Counted from the first letter of the stretch, positions 27,435-36,415 are shown. The stretch is DNA of 64,000 nucleotides from Rubrivivax gelatinosus IL144 (GCF_000284255.1 NC_017075.1:2294001-2358000), one strand, 5' to 3'. Notes: generated from the sequence alone by a model not told the origin. Translations and numbers: made by a program.

Positions 27435-28346
27435 TCAGCCGTGGTCCCAGGCGGCGCCTTCGCCGAAGCGCTCGCCCAGGTACTCGACGAAGGCCCGCAC
27501 GCGCGCCGGCAGCAGCCGGCGCTGCGGCATCACGGCCCAGATGCCGGTCGTCGACGGCGGGTGGCCGGGCAGCACGATCTGCAGACGCCCGGCGCGCAGG
27601 TCCTCGGCGACGTGCCAGGTCGAGTGCATCGCGATGCCGTTGCCGGCCACCGCGGCGTCGCGCAGCAGCTCGCCGAAGTTGCTCTCGACGCGGCCCTGCA
27701 CGCGCACCGCGACCTCGCCGCCGTGGCCGTCGGCCAGCGTCCAGTGCGTCGGCCGGCCCTGGGCGCCGGTCAGCACCAGGCAGTCGTGCTGCGCCAGGTC
27801 GGCCGGCAGTTGCGGCGTGCCGCGGCGGTGCAGGTAGTCGGGCGAGGCGACGAGCACGCGGCGGTTGGGTGCCAGGCGCCGCGCCACCAGCGTCGAGTCG
27901 TCGAGCGCGCCGACGCGGATCGCGAGGTCGAAGCCGGCGGTGACGAGATCGACGACACGGTCGTCGAGATCGACGCTGAGCCGCAGCTGCGGGTGGCGGG
28001 CGAGGAACTCCGGCAGCAGCGGCGACAGGTGCAGCCGGCCGAAGGTGGCCGAGGTCGTGACGCGCAGCGTGCCGCTGACTTCGCCCGACGCCTGGCGCAG
28101 CCCGGCGACCAGCGCGTCCAGATCCTCGACGAGGCCACGGCCTTGTTCGGCGAGCACGCGGCCTTCGGGAGTCGGGTGCAGGCGGCGTGTCGTTCGGTGC
28201 AGCAGGCGCACGCCCAGCTCCTGTTCCAGCCGCGCCAGGCGCTGGCTGGCGACGGCCGGGCTCAGGTCCAGCGCGCGAGCGGCGGCGCTGATCGAGCCTT
28301 CGTCGAGCACGCGCAGGAAGAGGTTCAGATCGGCAAGACGGTTCAC
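27435..28346 (-). CDS. LysR family transcriptional regulator
   Basis: A 303-aa LTTR. The N-terminal winged helix-turn-helix is at residues about 5-62 (N-L-F-L-R-V-L-D-E-G-S-I-S-A-A-A-R-A-L-D-L-S-P). The effector-binding domain is about 90-295. The GTG at 28346 gives the family-typical MNRLADLNLF beginning; a TTG three codons upstream is also possible. It is divergent from an MFS exporter 98 nt away, with an inverted repeat in the shared intergenic region. By family behaviour it probably regulates that exporter and possibly the DJ-1-like gene behind it. Confidence 0.92.
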   Translation of the reverse strand: MNRLADLNLFLRVLDEGSISAAARALDLSPAVASQRLARLEQELGVRLLHRTTRRLHPTPEGRVLAEQGRGLVEDLDALVAGLRQASGEVSGTLRVTTSATFGRLHLSPLLPEFLARHPQLRLSVDLDDRVVDLVTAGFDLAIRVGALDDSTLVARRLAPNRRVLVASPDYLHRRGTPQLPADLAQHDCLVLTGAQGRPTHWTLADGHGGEVAVRVQGRVESNFGELLRDAAVAGNGIAMHSTWHVAEDLRAGRLQIVLPGHPPSTTGIWAVMPQRRLLPARVRAFVEYLGERFGEGAAWDHG

Positions 28347-28350
28347 GACT

Positions 28351-28367
28351 TTCAATGAAAGTTTGAA
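28351..28367. promoter_or_regulatory. Inverted repeat in the LysR/MFS divergent region
   Basis: TTCAA-N7-TTGAA (28351-28367) overlaps CTTTCA-A-TGAAAG (28349-28361). A dyad of this size in the 98-bp divergent region is a plausible LysR-type box. The classic T-N11-A spacing is not exact, so assignment is tentative. Confidence 0.45.
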
Positions 28368-28444
28368 GCTGATTGTGGATTAGGAGACTGTTTCTGCAAA
28401 GCGCGAGCGCCGAGCATTCGCGCCTCACAAACACCTGCCTCGCG

Positions 28445-29653
28445 ATGAACGCCCCTGCCACCCGTCTCCCCGTCGCGCTGTATGCGCTGACCGCCGGTGC
28501 CTTCGGCATCGGCACGACCGAGTTCGTCATCATGGGCCTGCTGCTGCAGGTCTCGGCCGACCTCGGCGTGTCGGTCGCCGCCGCCGGCTTGCTGATCTCG
28601 GGCTACGCGCTCGGCGTCTTCGTCGGCGCGCCGCTGCTGACGGCGGCCACCGCGCGCCTGCCGCGCAAGACCGTGCTGCTGGCGCTGATGGCCGTCTTCA
28701 CGCTCGGCAACCTGGCCTGCGCGCTGGCGCCGGACTACCCGCTGCTGATGGCGGCCCGCGTGCTGACCTCGCTGGCGCACGGCAGCTTCTTCGGCGTCGG
28801 CTCGGTCGTCGCGACGCGGCTGGTGGTGCCCGAACGCCAGGCCAGCGCGATCGCGGTGCTGTTCACCGGCCTCACCGCGGCGACGCTGCTCGGCGTGCCC
28901 GCCGGCGCATGGCTGGGCCTGCAGCACGGCTGGCGCGCCACCTTCTGGGCCGTCGCGGCGCTGGGAGTGCTGGCGACGCTGGTCATCGCCTGGTGCGTGC
29001 CGGCCGACCGCGCGCCCGAGGCCGCGCCGTCGCTGGCCGAGGAGATCAAGGTCGTCGTGCGGCCGCAGGTGCTGCTGGCGCTGGCGGCCACGGTGTTCGG
29101 TTACGCCGGCGTGTTCGCGGTCTTCACCTACATCCAACCGCTGCTGACGCGGCTGGCGGGTTTCGACGACGCCGCGGTGTCGCCGATCCTGCTGGTCTTC
29201 GGCCTCGGTTTCGTCGTCGGCAACCTGCTCGGCGGGCGTCTGGCCGACCGCCGCCTGGTGCCGACGCTGCTCGGCACGCTGGCTGTGCTGGCGCTGGTGC
29301 TCGGTGCGATGGGCGTGGCACTGTGGCATCCGTGGAGCGCGGTGCTGTTCACCGGGCTGCTGGGCGCGGCCGCCTTCGCCACCGTCGCACCGCTGCAGAT
29401 GCGCGTGCTGCAGCAGGCCCGCGGCGCTGGCCAGAACCTGGCGTCGAGCCTGAACATCGCCGCCTTCAACCTCGGCAACGCGATCGGCGCCGCGTTCGGC
29501 GCGCAGGTCGTCGACAGTGCGCTGGGCCTGGGCGCGCTGCCCGCGCTGGCGGCGCTGCTGACGCTGGCCGGCCTGGCGCTGGCGGCCGTCGGCGTGACGC
29601 TGGAGCGCCGCCTGCCGCAGCCCGACGCCGCCGCCTGCACGGCGGCGTCCTGA
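28445..29653 (+). CDS. MFS transporter (AraJ/YdhP-type drug or sugar efflux)
   Basis: A 402-aa major facilitator with about 12 hydrophobic helices. The start of the first bundle (A-F-G-I-G-T-T-E-F-V-I-M-G-L-L) and the motif-A loop (A-R-L-P-R-K) match the AraJ/YdhP subfamily of efflux proteins. The substrate is unknown. The ATG at 28445 begins MNAPATRLPVALYAL. An open extension to 28373 covers the LysR control region and is unlikely to be translated. The neighbour 22 nt downstream is a DJ-1/PfpI protein, a pair often co-regulated by LysR proteins. Confidence 0.9.
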   Translation: MNAPATRLPVALYALTAGAFGIGTTEFVIMGLLLQVSADLGVSVAAAGLLISGYALGVFVGAPLLTAATARLPRKTVLLALMAVFTLGNLACALAPDYPLLMAARVLTSLAHGSFFGVGSVVATRLVVPERQASAIAVLFTGLTAATLLGVPAGAWLGLQHGWRATFWAVAALGVLATLVIAWCVPADRAPEAAPSLAEEIKVVVRPQVLLALAATVFGYAGVFAVFTYIQPLLTRLAGFDDAAVSPILLVFGLGFVVGNLLGGRLADRRLVPTLLGTLAVLALVLGAMGVALWHPWSAVLFTGLLGAAAFATVAPLQMRVLQQARGAGQNLASSLNIAAFNLGNAIGAAFGAQVVDSALGLGALPALAALLTLAGLALAAVGVTLERRLPQPDAAACTAAS

Positions 29654-29675
29654 ACTCTTTGCAAGGAGCCATGAG

Positions 29676-30380
29676 ATGAATGCGACGCAAACCCGCACGA
29701 CGCGACCGGTGCTGATCGTGCTGACCAGCCACGGCAGCAAGGGTGCCAGCGGCGAGCCCACCGGCTTCTACCTCGGCGAAGCCACGCACCCGATGGCGGT
29801 GCTGCAGGACGCCGGCATCCCGGTCGAGCTGGCCTCGATCCAGGGCGGCGAGCCGCCGGTGGACGGCCTGGATCTCGACGACCCGGTGAACCGGCGCTAC
29901 TGGGACGACCCGGCGTTCCGTGAGACGCTGCGCCACACGCCGCGGCTGGACGAGGTCGACGCCTCGCGTTACGCGGCGATCCTGTTCGCCGGTGGTCACG
30001 GGGCGGTCTGGGACTTCCCCGACAGCCCGGCGGTGCAACGCCAGACGCGTGCCGTCTGGGAGCAGGGCGGGGTGGTCGCGGCGGTCTGCCACGGGCCGGC
30101 GGCGCTGGTCAACGTCAGGCTCTCCGACGGCTCGTTCCTGGTCGCCGGCCGCCACCTGGCCGCCTTCACCGACGACGAGGAGCGCGCGGTGAAACTCGAG
30201 CGCGTCGTGCCGTTCCTGCTCGCATCGACGCAGGCCGAGCGCGGTGCGATCCACCACGCGGCGCCGAACTGGACGCCCAGCGTGCAGGTCGACGGCCGGT
30301 TGGTCACCGGGCAGAACCCGCAGTCGGCGCACGGCGTCGGCGTGGCCCTGCGCGACCTGCTGCAGCGCGACGCAGGTTGA
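29676..30380 (+). CDS. DJ-1/PfpI (type 1 glutamine amidotransferase-like) protein
   Basis: A 234-aa class I glutamine amidotransferase-fold protein close to the Hsp31/YhbO/HchA-like group. The nucleophile elbow is A-V-C-H-G-P-A-A-L, and the conserved acidic region is L-F-A-G-G-H-G-A-V-W-D-F. These are consistent with glyoxalase III/deglycase or chaperone-like activity on aldehyde-damaged proteins. The start at 29676 follows AAGGAG; an ATG five bases upstream is out of frame. It is co-directional with the MFS gene. Confidence 0.9.
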   Translation: MNATQTRTTRPVLIVLTSHGSKGASGEPTGFYLGEATHPMAVLQDAGIPVELASIQGGEPPVDGLDLDDPVNRRYWDDPAFRETLRHTPRLDEVDASRYAAILFAGGHGAVWDFPDSPAVQRQTRAVWEQGGVVAAVCHGPAALVNVRLSDGSFLVAGRHLAAFTDDEERAVKLERVVPFLLASTQAERGAIHHAAPNWTPSVQVDGRLVTGQNPQSAHGVGVALRDLLQRDAG

Positions 30381-30384
30381 GGAT

Positions 30385-31071
30385 TCAGCGGCAGACGCGG
30401 TAGGGGCCACGGTCCAGGTGCAGGTGGTCGGCGTGGGCGCGGTTGTAGTCGGGGCCTAAGACCCCGTCGAAGAAGCCGCAGGCGCCGGCGTGCAGGTCGT
30501 GCAGGAACGCGGCCTCGGCGCCGCGGCCGGTCCAGTCGGCCGCGACGCGCACGCGGCGGCCGTCGGCCAGCACGACGCCGGCGAGGTCCAGCGCGTCGGC
30601 GCGTGCGTGGCGACTCCAGGAGCCGCTGTCGCGGCCGTAGACGCGGCGGCAGGCATAACTGCCGAAGTGTTCCAACCGTCGCACCGGCATGCCGAAGTGG
30701 CGCTGCGCCGCCGGCTGCAGCACGTGCCGCTCCCACAGCGCCAACGACGCCGCGGCGCGGCAGGACAGCAGCGTCGGCGCCAGCGCCGCGCCGGCGGTGC
30801 GGCGCAGCAGCAGCGCGTCGTCGAAGCCGCAGCCCTCGGCGGTCTCGCGCGGCGCCGCCGGTGTCGCGGCGAAGCCGGCCGCGTCGACGAACGCCCGGCA
30901 AGCGCCGGGCTGCTGGTCCAGCCGCTCGAGCTTGTACCGCGTCAGCCAGCCGGGCGCCTCGTGCAGCGACAGCGGCGCCCAGGGCTTGTGGCGGTCCGGG
31001 ATCGTCCACAGCCGGCCGTACGACAGGCCGAGGGCGAGCAGCAGGGTCAGCACGACGGCGAACAGGCGCAT
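30385..31071 (-). CDS. Extensin-like C-terminal domain family protein
   Basis: A 228-aa envelope protein. The N-terminal hydrophobic helix (about 2-20) is a signal or anchor. The C-terminal region (about 95-228) matches the bacterial extensin-like domain, with conserved cysteines (G-A-C-R-A-F, L-L-S-C-R, Y-A-C-R-R, H-A-G-A-C-G-F). The residues H-A-R-A-D-A-L-D and H-A-D-H-L-H-L-D-R-G recall M15-type peptidoglycan peptidase metal sites. ATG 31071 was preferred over GTG 31110, which adds 13 basic/proline residues; neither has a strong ribosome site. It is divergent from the HAD gene. Confidence 0.85.
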   Translation of the reverse strand: MRLFAVVLTLLLALGLSYGRLWTIPDRHKPWAPLSLHEAPGWLTRYKLERLDQQPGACRAFVDAAGFAATPAAPRETAEGCGFDDALLLRRTAGAALAPTLLSCRAAASLALWERHVLQPAAQRHFGMPVRRLEHFGSYACRRVYGRDSGSWSRHARADALDLAGVVLADGRRVRVAADWTGRGAEAAFLHDLHAGACGFFDGVLGPDYNRAHADHLHLDRGPYRVCR

Positions 31072-31133
31072 CCGGGTCGGAGGCGGCGGGCCGTGCCGCG
31101 GTTCCGTCACCGCGCCGGGCCGACAATCGCCGC

Positions 31134-31748
31134 ATGGTCCAGCCTCCCCAAGCCCTGCTGTTCGACGTCGGCGGCGTGCTGATCGACGTCGACTTCGCCC
31201 GCGTGCTCGCCGCCTGGGCGCCGTATTCGGCCTTGCCGCACGACGAACTGCGGCGGCGTTTCGGCGTCGACGAAGCCTACCGCCGCCACGAACGCGGCGA
31301 ACTGGCGGCGGAGGCCTACTTCGCGCACGTCGCCGACACGCTGCAGCTGACGGCGACGCCGGCCCAGATCGAGGCCGGCTGGAACACGATCTTCGGCCCG
31401 GAGATCGTCGCCACGCGCCGCTGGCTGCAGCAGGCCGCGCGGCGGCGGCCCTGCCATCTGTTCTCCAACACCAACGCCAGCCACGCGCGCGAATGGTTGC
31501 GCCGCTATCCGGAGCTGGTGGCCAGCGTCGAGCGCCTCTTCCTGTCGCACGAGATGGGCCTGCGCAAGCCCGAGCCGGCGGCTTTCGCCCGCGTCTGCGA
31601 CACGCTGGAACTGGCGCCGGGCGCGGTGCTGTTCTTCGACGACCTGGCCGAGAACGTCGCCGCGGCGCAGGAGGCCGGGCTGCAGGCGGTTCAGGTCGGC
31701 TCGCCGGCCGACGTCGAGGCCGCGCTGCGCGCGGCGGGGTTGGTCTGA
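31134..31748 (+). CDS. HAD family hydrolase (phosphatase-like)
   Basis: A 204-aa haloacid dehalogenase superfamily protein. Motif I is L-L-F-D-V-G-G-V-L-I-D-V-D (nucleophile Asp), motif II is L-F-S-N-T-N, motif III Lys is in G-L-R-K-P-E-P, and motif IV is F-F-D-D-L. The C1 helical cap resembles YihX/epoxide hydrolase N-terminal phosphatases (alpha-D-glucose-1-phosphate phosphatase type). The substrate was not determined. It is convergent with the polyferredoxin gene, with one base between stop codons. Confidence 0.92.
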   Translation: MVQPPQALLFDVGGVLIDVDFARVLAAWAPYSALPHDELRRRFGVDEAYRRHERGELAAEAYFAHVADTLQLTATPAQIEAGWNTIFGPEIVATRRWLQQAARRRPCHLFSNTNASHAREWLRRYPELVASVERLFLSHEMGLRKPEPAAFARVCDTLELAPGAVLFFDDLAENVAAAQEAGLQAVQVGSPADVEAALRAAGLV

Positions 31749-31749
31749 G

Positions 31750-33141
31750 TCACCAGACCCAGAAGATAAGCGTCCAGCTGGTGACGGCCAGGCCCAGCGG
31801 CAGCGCGTAGAGCGCCGTCGCGGCCAGGCGGTTCGTCCAGCCGGCGCCGCCGCGCGCCAGCAGTCGCCAGCCCAGCCACAGCGACCAGACGGCCGCGCCG
31901 GCCAGCAGCAGCGCGCGCGCACTGGCGACGCCCGGCGGTACCCAGCCTTCGGCGCGCAGCTGGGTCAGCGTCGTCATCGTCAGCCCGAGGAACAGCCCGG
32001 CGCCGGCGACCGGCACCAGCCCCATCGCCAGCGAGTCCCAGCCGATGCCGCCGGCCAGCCGTGCCGCGGCGCGCAGCGCGGCCCAGCCGAGCACGCCGGT
32101 GACGAGGGCGTAGACGCCGATGTAGCCGCTGACCAGCAGCCCGTCGAGCCAGGTGAAGGCGTCGTTGACCTCGGGGAAGTGGGTCAGCAGCCACCAGGGC
32201 GCGTTGTCCTGCAGCAGGACGAAGGAATCGTGGTCGATCAGCCAGGTGGCGGCGGCCTGGCGCGCGGCGGTGAACCAGGGGCTCACGCTCCACTGGAAGG
32301 CGCCGACGGCCACCCCCAGCGTGCCGAAGATCAGCAGCAGCGCCAGCGCACTGTCGGTGCGCGACGGCGTTGCCGCCAGCACTTCCTGGCTCGGCGAACG
32401 CGCGGCGAGCTCGATCGCGTCGCGGTGGCCGCTGCAGCGCCCGCAGGCGTGGCAGTCCGAGGCGCCGGTCATGTGGCGCAGGTCGACGAGCGGCGCGCAG
32501 TCCACCCGCGGCGGCGGGCCGGGGTAGGCCTTCCACGCCGCTTCGTCGACGCGGTAGTGCAAGGGCGCGATCTTGGCCAGCAGCGAGAAGACGCCGCTGA
32601 CGGGGCAGAGGTAGCGGCACCAGACGCGTTTCTCGCGCCCGTAGACGAAGCCGACCGCGGCGGCCAGCAGCGTCGAGCCGCCGAGGATCAGCAGCGCCGG
32701 CGCGGCGTACTGGTAGACGCTGACCAGCTGGCCGTAGACCGTCGTGCAGACGAAGGCCACGACCGGCCAGCCGCTCCAGCGCACCCAGCGCGGAATCGAC
32801 AGCCCCAGGCCGTGGCGGCTGGCGTATTCGGTCACCGCGCCTTCGGGGCAGAACACGCCGCACCAGACGCGGCCGAACAGCGCCGTGCTGAGGATCACGC
32901 CGGGCCACCACAGGCCCCAGAACGCGAACTGCGCCGCCAGCGTCAGGTTGGAGACGATGCTCGAGCCGGTCGGCGGCAACGGCAGGAACACCGGCAGGAC
33001 GACGAGCGTGGCATAGAAGGCGACGACGAACCACTGGATGCCCAGCACCCAGCGGCGGTGGCGGCGCAGCGCGTCGCCGATCCGCGCCAGCCGCGTCTTG
33101 CGCGGGCGGGCCATGAAACGGATCGGGACGGCAGCAGTCAT
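31750..33141 (-). CDS. FtrD-like 4Fe-4S polyferredoxin membrane protein
   Basis: A 463-aa membrane protein with about nine hydrophobic helices and cysteine clusters of the NosR/CcoG type: W-C-G-V-F-C-P-E-G-A, W-C-R-Y-L-C-P-V-S-G, and C-H-A-C-G-R-C. In the known Bordetella/Brucella FtrABCD ferrous iron system, FtrD is a polyferredoxin thought to recycle electrons during Fe2+ oxidation by FtrB and uptake by FtrC. It lies 7 nt downstream of the FTR1 permease and is the last gene of the operon. NosR-like electron delivery is the alternative role, but the context argues for iron uptake. Confidence 0.86.
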   Translation of the reverse strand: MTAAVPIRFMARPRKTRLARIGDALRRHRRWVLGIQWFVVAFYATLVVLPVFLPLPPTGSSIVSNLTLAAQFAFWGLWWPGVILSTALFGRVWCGVFCPEGAVTEYASRHGLGLSIPRWVRWSGWPVVAFVCTTVYGQLVSVYQYAAPALLILGGSTLLAAAVGFVYGREKRVWCRYLCPVSGVFSLLAKIAPLHYRVDEAAWKAYPGPPPRVDCAPLVDLRHMTGASDCHACGRCSGHRDAIELAARSPSQEVLAATPSRTDSALALLLIFGTLGVAVGAFQWSVSPWFTAARQAAATWLIDHDSFVLLQDNAPWWLLTHFPEVNDAFTWLDGLLVSGYIGVYALVTGVLGWAALRAAARLAGGIGWDSLAMGLVPVAGAGLFLGLTMTTLTQLRAEGWVPPGVASARALLLAGAAVWSLWLGWRLLARGGAGWTNRLAATALYALPLGLAVTSWTLIFWVW

Positions 33142-33148
33142 CGTGGTC

Positions 33149-33967
33149 TCAGGCCGCGGCAGCGCGCGGCGTGGCGCCGCGGCGCATGGCCCAGATCGTG
33201 GCGCCCCAGAACACGAGGTAGCCGATCAGCACCGTCGCCGACGGGCGGGCGCGGTAGCCGAGGAAGTCGGCGAGCACACGACCCAGGCCGCTGCCGTCGT
33301 CGAGCAGGCCGGAGCTGTCCCAGACCGGGTCGACCAGCGGCGGGATCCAGTCCATGCCGATCATGCGGTCCAGGCCGCCGGCCAGCAGCGAGGCGGCGAT
33401 CAGCAGCAGCAGAACTTCGCTGATCCCGAACAGCACGCGGTAGCTGAGGAAACGTGCGCCGCGTGAGATCAGCCAGGCGGTGGCGGCGGCGAGCACGAAG
33501 CCCGCGGTGGCGGCGCCGGCGTTGGCGGCCAGCGCCGAGCCGCCGGACTCCAGCCCCAGGCCGTAGAGGAAGACCACGGTCTCGGCGCCTTCTCGCGCGA
33601 CGGCGAAGGCGGTGACCAGGCCGACGCCCAGGGCGCCCGAGGCCTGCCCGGCCTGGCGTTCCAGTTCGCGTTTCATGCCGCGGCCGTGGCGGCGCATCCA
33701 CAGCACCATCTGCACGATCAGCGCGGCGGCGGTGAAGACCATCACGACCTGGAAGATCTCCAGCGCCTGGCCTTCGAGTTCGCTCTGCACCGCGAAGGTC
33801 GCGGCGCCCAAAGCGGCAGCCAGCAGCAGGCCGCCGGCCGCGCCCAGCCAGAGGCCGCGGCGCAGCGGTGCGGGCTGGTCCTGGCGCGAGATCCAGGCCA
33901 GCAGCACGCCGATGACGAGCATCGCCTCGAGGCTCTCGCGCCAGACGACGATCAATGCATTGAACAT
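33149..33967 (-). CDS. FTR1 family iron permease (FtrC/EfeU-like)
   Basis: A 272-aa inner membrane iron permease with seven hydrophobic helices. The two R-E-x-x-E motifs essential in Ftr1/EfeU are present: R-E-S-L-E in helix 1 and R-E-G-A-E in helix 4. In FtrABCD systems Fe2+ is captured by P19, oxidised by cupredoxin FtrB, and transported by FtrC as Fe3+. It starts 28 nt after the cupredoxin gene ends. Confidence 0.93.
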   Translation of the reverse strand: MFNALIVVWRESLEAMLVIGVLLAWISRQDQPAPLRRGLWLGAAGGLLLAAALGAATFAVQSELEGQALEIFQVVMVFTAAALIVQMVLWMRRHGRGMKRELERQAGQASGALGVGLVTAFAVAREGAETVVFLYGLGLESGGSALAANAGAATAGFVLAAATAWLISRGARFLSYRVLFGISEVLLLLIAASLLAGGLDRMIGMDWIPPLVDPVWDSSGLLDDGSGLGRVLADFLGYRARPSATVLIGYLVFWGATIWAMRRGATPRAAAA

Positions 33968-33995
33968 GAGAACGATTATCCGTCCGATTACGGAT

Positions 33996-34337
33996 TCACT
34001 TCGCGACGATCAGCATCTCCGAGTGCTCGGGATGGAACTCGTCGAAGAACTTGTAGCTGCCGGGGCGCAGCGGATGGATGACGACGAAGGAGCTGGCGCC
34101 GGGGCCCAGCACCTTCTCGACGCGCAGGTCGAGGTTCTCGAACTCGGCAGGGCCGGGGCCCTCGTTCTTGATCGTCAGCTTGATCTTGACGCCCGCCGGC
34201 ACTTCCAGGCGCGCGGGCTCGATGCGGCCGTTCTTGATGACGACGGCGTAGGTGGCGAGGCTCTGGGACCACGCGGTGCCCGCCGCAAGGGCGAGCACCG
34301 CGGCCAGGGCCGCACGGCGCGTGACGCGGGCGGCCAC
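33996..34337 (-). CDS. Periplasmic cupredoxin (FtrB-like)
   Basis: A 113-aa protein with an N-terminal signal peptide (A-A-L-A-A-V-L-A-L-A-A-G-T-A-W-S). The cupredoxin-like fold follows, and a terminal H-P-L-R-P-G-S-Y-K-F-F-D-E-F-H-P-E-H-S-E-M segment supplies His and Met candidates for copper. FtrB is proposed to oxidise ferrous iron for FTR1. GTG 34337 was chosen because it gives a normal signal peptide and follows the porin stop; the frame extends back over the porin C-terminus without an initiation signal. The ribosome site is weak. Confidence 0.8.
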   Translation of the reverse strand: MAARVTRRAALAAVLALAAGTAWSQSLATYAVVIKNGRIEPARLEVPAGVKIKLTIKNEGPGPAEFENLDLRVEKVLGPGASSFVVIHPLRPGSYKFFDEFHPEHSEMLIVAK

Positions 34338-34342
34338 GGCGG

Positions 34343-35854
34343 TCAGAACCCGAGTGTGGCGCGCAGGCCGAAGGCCTTGACGTCGCTCGCGCCGTCGTCG
34401 CCGCCCGGGCGGGAGATCCACTGGAAGTCAGGCGTCAGCGCGATCTTCTCGTTGACGTGGTAGCGGTAGTAGATCTCGGCGACCCGCTCGTTGCCGCTGG
34501 AGGTGCTGACGCGGCGATAGTCGTTGCTGGTGCGCAGCAGGCCGGCGGCCAGACCGATGCCGTCGGAGGCGCGGCCCCAGGCGTCGCCCGAGAACTCGCC
34601 GCCCAGCGTCAGCGCGCGGTTGAAGCTCGCCGTGCCCGAACTGCGGTTGCCGTAGCGGCCGAACAGCGTCAGGTCGTCGGTGACTCGCTGGTCGAGCGAC
34701 AGGCCCCAGCCGCTGTGCGCCTGCTCGTTGCCGTCCAGGTCGGTGGCGCGGCCGTTGCGCCAGGCGTAGAGCCGGTAGTTGCCTTGCAGGCCGTCGAACA
34801 GCCGCGTCGAGTACTCGAGCTGACCGATGACGAAGGGCTTGCCCAGCGAGCCGGAGAAGTTGGTCGCCGGCCCGGAGCCGAACACCGCCACCGAGGCGCT
34901 CCAGACGCCGGACTTGTCCGTCTCGTTGACGTAGGCGGCTCGGAACCCCGGCGTGAAGCCGTAGGCGTCGACCCCGGCGTCGCCGCCCGAGTCGAGCAGC
35001 GGGTTGTGCACGAAGGCGTTGTTCAGGAAGAACGCCGTCTCGTCGTCGGCCGTCGCGTTCTGGTCGAAGAACACGAACGGGTCCATCTTGCCGACCGTGA
35101 ACTCCAGGCGCTGGCGCGAGTACGGCTTGTAGCCGTCGAAGGGCAGCGGCACGTTCAGCTGATACCAGGCCTGGGCCAGCACCGCGAACGAGGAGTCGGG
35201 GTCGTTGACGCCGGCGACCTGGAAGGTCGACGAGTTCGTCGTGCTGGTGTAGGTCGGACGCAGCGCGACGCCTTCGCCCTGGCCGAAACGCAGCTGGGCG
35301 TAGATCGTGCCTTCGGCCTGGCCGATCTCGCCGCCGGGCAGCGTGACCTCGATGTCGCCGCGGTAGTTCAGGCGCGACTCGCGCTTGCCGGTCTCGGTGC
35401 CGGCGCCGTTGACACGCTGGGCGACGGCGACGAGGCCGCCTTCGACCTTGATGCCTTCGAGCGCCTCGACCTGGCGCACCGGCTTCTGCATCGCCAGCGT
35501 CTGCGTCTCGACGGCCTTCAGGCGCGTGACGAGTTCGGGCTCGTTCTCGCTCAGGCGGTCGGTCAGCAAGGCCTGGTCGGTCGCGGCCTGGGCCTCTTCC
35601 AGCGCCTTGACGCGGGCCTCGATCGGCGCGGCCTTGGGCGCGGTGGCGGAGAGCTCGCCGACCTTCTTCTCGAGCTCCTGGTTGCGCTGCTCGAGCTGGC
35701 CGAAACGCGCGGCCAGTTCACGCAGCTGGGCCTTCAACTGCTCGATCTCGCTGCCGGCGGCCTGCGCGCCGCCGGCCAGGCCGGCCAGCGTCAGCGCGGC
35801 GACGAGCCGGGCGTTGCGCAACACGAACCCGTGTCTCGGGGGCAGGGTGGACAT
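34343..35854 (-). CDS. Outer membrane porin with N-terminal coiled coil (OprB/SLH-porin type)
   Basis: A 503-aa beta-barrel protein. A signal peptide (about 11-32, ending A-Q-A-A) is followed by a coiled coil (about 34-75, I-E-Q-L-K-A-Q-L-R-E-L-A and E-Q-R-N-Q-E-L-E-K-K). Alternating amphipathic beta strands ending in aromatic residues continue to a C-terminal G-L-R-A-T-L-G-F, the BAM recognition end with terminal Phe. It sits between P19 and cupredoxin on the same strand, 3 nt after the P19 gene, so it is part of the iron operon. A porin is not part of the four-gene Ftr system originally described. Entry of ferrous iron is a possible role. Confidence 0.85.
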   Translation of the reverse strand: MSTLPPRHGFVLRNARLVAALTLAGLAGGAQAAGSEIEQLKAQLRELAARFGQLEQRNQELEKKVGELSATAPKAAPIEARVKALEEAQAATDQALLTDRLSENEPELVTRLKAVETQTLAMQKPVRQVEALEGIKVEGGLVAVAQRVNGAGTETGKRESRLNYRGDIEVTLPGGEIGQAEGTIYAQLRFGQGEGVALRPTYTSTTNSSTFQVAGVNDPDSSFAVLAQAWYQLNVPLPFDGYKPYSRQRLEFTVGKMDPFVFFDQNATADDETAFFLNNAFVHNPLLDSGGDAGVDAYGFTPGFRAAYVNETDKSGVWSASVAVFGSGPATNFSGSLGKPFVIGQLEYSTRLFDGLQGNYRLYAWRNGRATDLDGNEQAHSGWGLSLDQRVTDDLTLFGRYGNRSSGTASFNRALTLGGEFSGDAWGRASDGIGLAAGLLRTSNDYRRVSTSSGNERVAEIYYRYHVNEKIALTPDFQWISRPGGDDGASDVKAFGLRATLGF

Positions 35855-35857
35855 GGT

Positions 35858-36415
35858 TCAGTACCCGCCCTTCTTGCCGATGCCGGCGTAGGTGAAGTCC
35901 CATTCGACGGTGAAGGGCTTGAACCAGGGGCGCACGCCAGTCTCGCGGTCGGTGTGGCGGCCGTACAGCGGCGAAGCCGGGTTCTCCTTGGCGTTGGGCG
36001 GGTAGACCGTGTACTTGACCTTGTACTTGCCCGGGCCCTGCAGCTTGACGTTGTCGCCGTAGTGCGGGCCGTCGCTGGCGACCATCGCCATCATGTTGCC
36101 GGCGATCGGGGCGCCCGAGCCGCCGATCTTCGTGATCTCGTACTTGATCAGCAGGTAGGGGATCCAGAAGCCTTCGGGGTAGCCGTTGGCGTTGTTGGCC
36201 AGCGCGTGGATGTCGGCTTCGATGTGGATGTCCGACTCCGCGGCCTTGCGCATGTGGCCCTCGGGCTCCATGTCGATCGGCTGCAGGTAGACCGCGGCGA
36301 TCTCCATGCCGGCCAGGTTCTGCGGCGTGCCGATCGGGTACTCGAGCGCGTAGGCGGAAGACGTGAAGCAGGCGGCGGCAACGGCCAGGGCGGCACCCCA
36401 GTGGGACGGTTTCAT
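35858..36415 (-). CDS. Periplasmic P19/Tp34 family iron-binding protein (FtrA-like)
   Basis: A 185-aa periplasmic protein with a cleavable signal (about 1-23, ending S-A-Y-A). The mature part starts L-E-Y-P-I-G-T-P-Q. The P19 metal-site residues are seen as G-M-E-I-A-A-V-Y and M-E-P-E-G-H-M, along with the strand S-D-I-H-I-E-A-D-I-H and the V-K-Y-T-V-Y-P-P sheet. The family (Campylobacter P19, E. coli FetP, Bordetella FtrA) captures iron at a copper/manganese-assisted site. The ATG at 36415 has AAGG 9 nt upstream. It is the first gene of the operon, with a Fur-box-like palindrome upstream. Confidence 0.92.
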   Translation of the reverse strand: MKPSHWGAALAVAAACFTSSAYALEYPIGTPQNLAGMEIAAVYLQPIDMEPEGHMRKAAESDIHIEADIHALANNANGYPEGFWIPYLLIKYEITKIGGSGAPIAGNMMAMVASDGPHYGDNVKLQGPGKYKVKYTVYPPNAKENPASPLYGRHTDRETGVRPWFKPFTVEWDFTYAGIGKKGGY

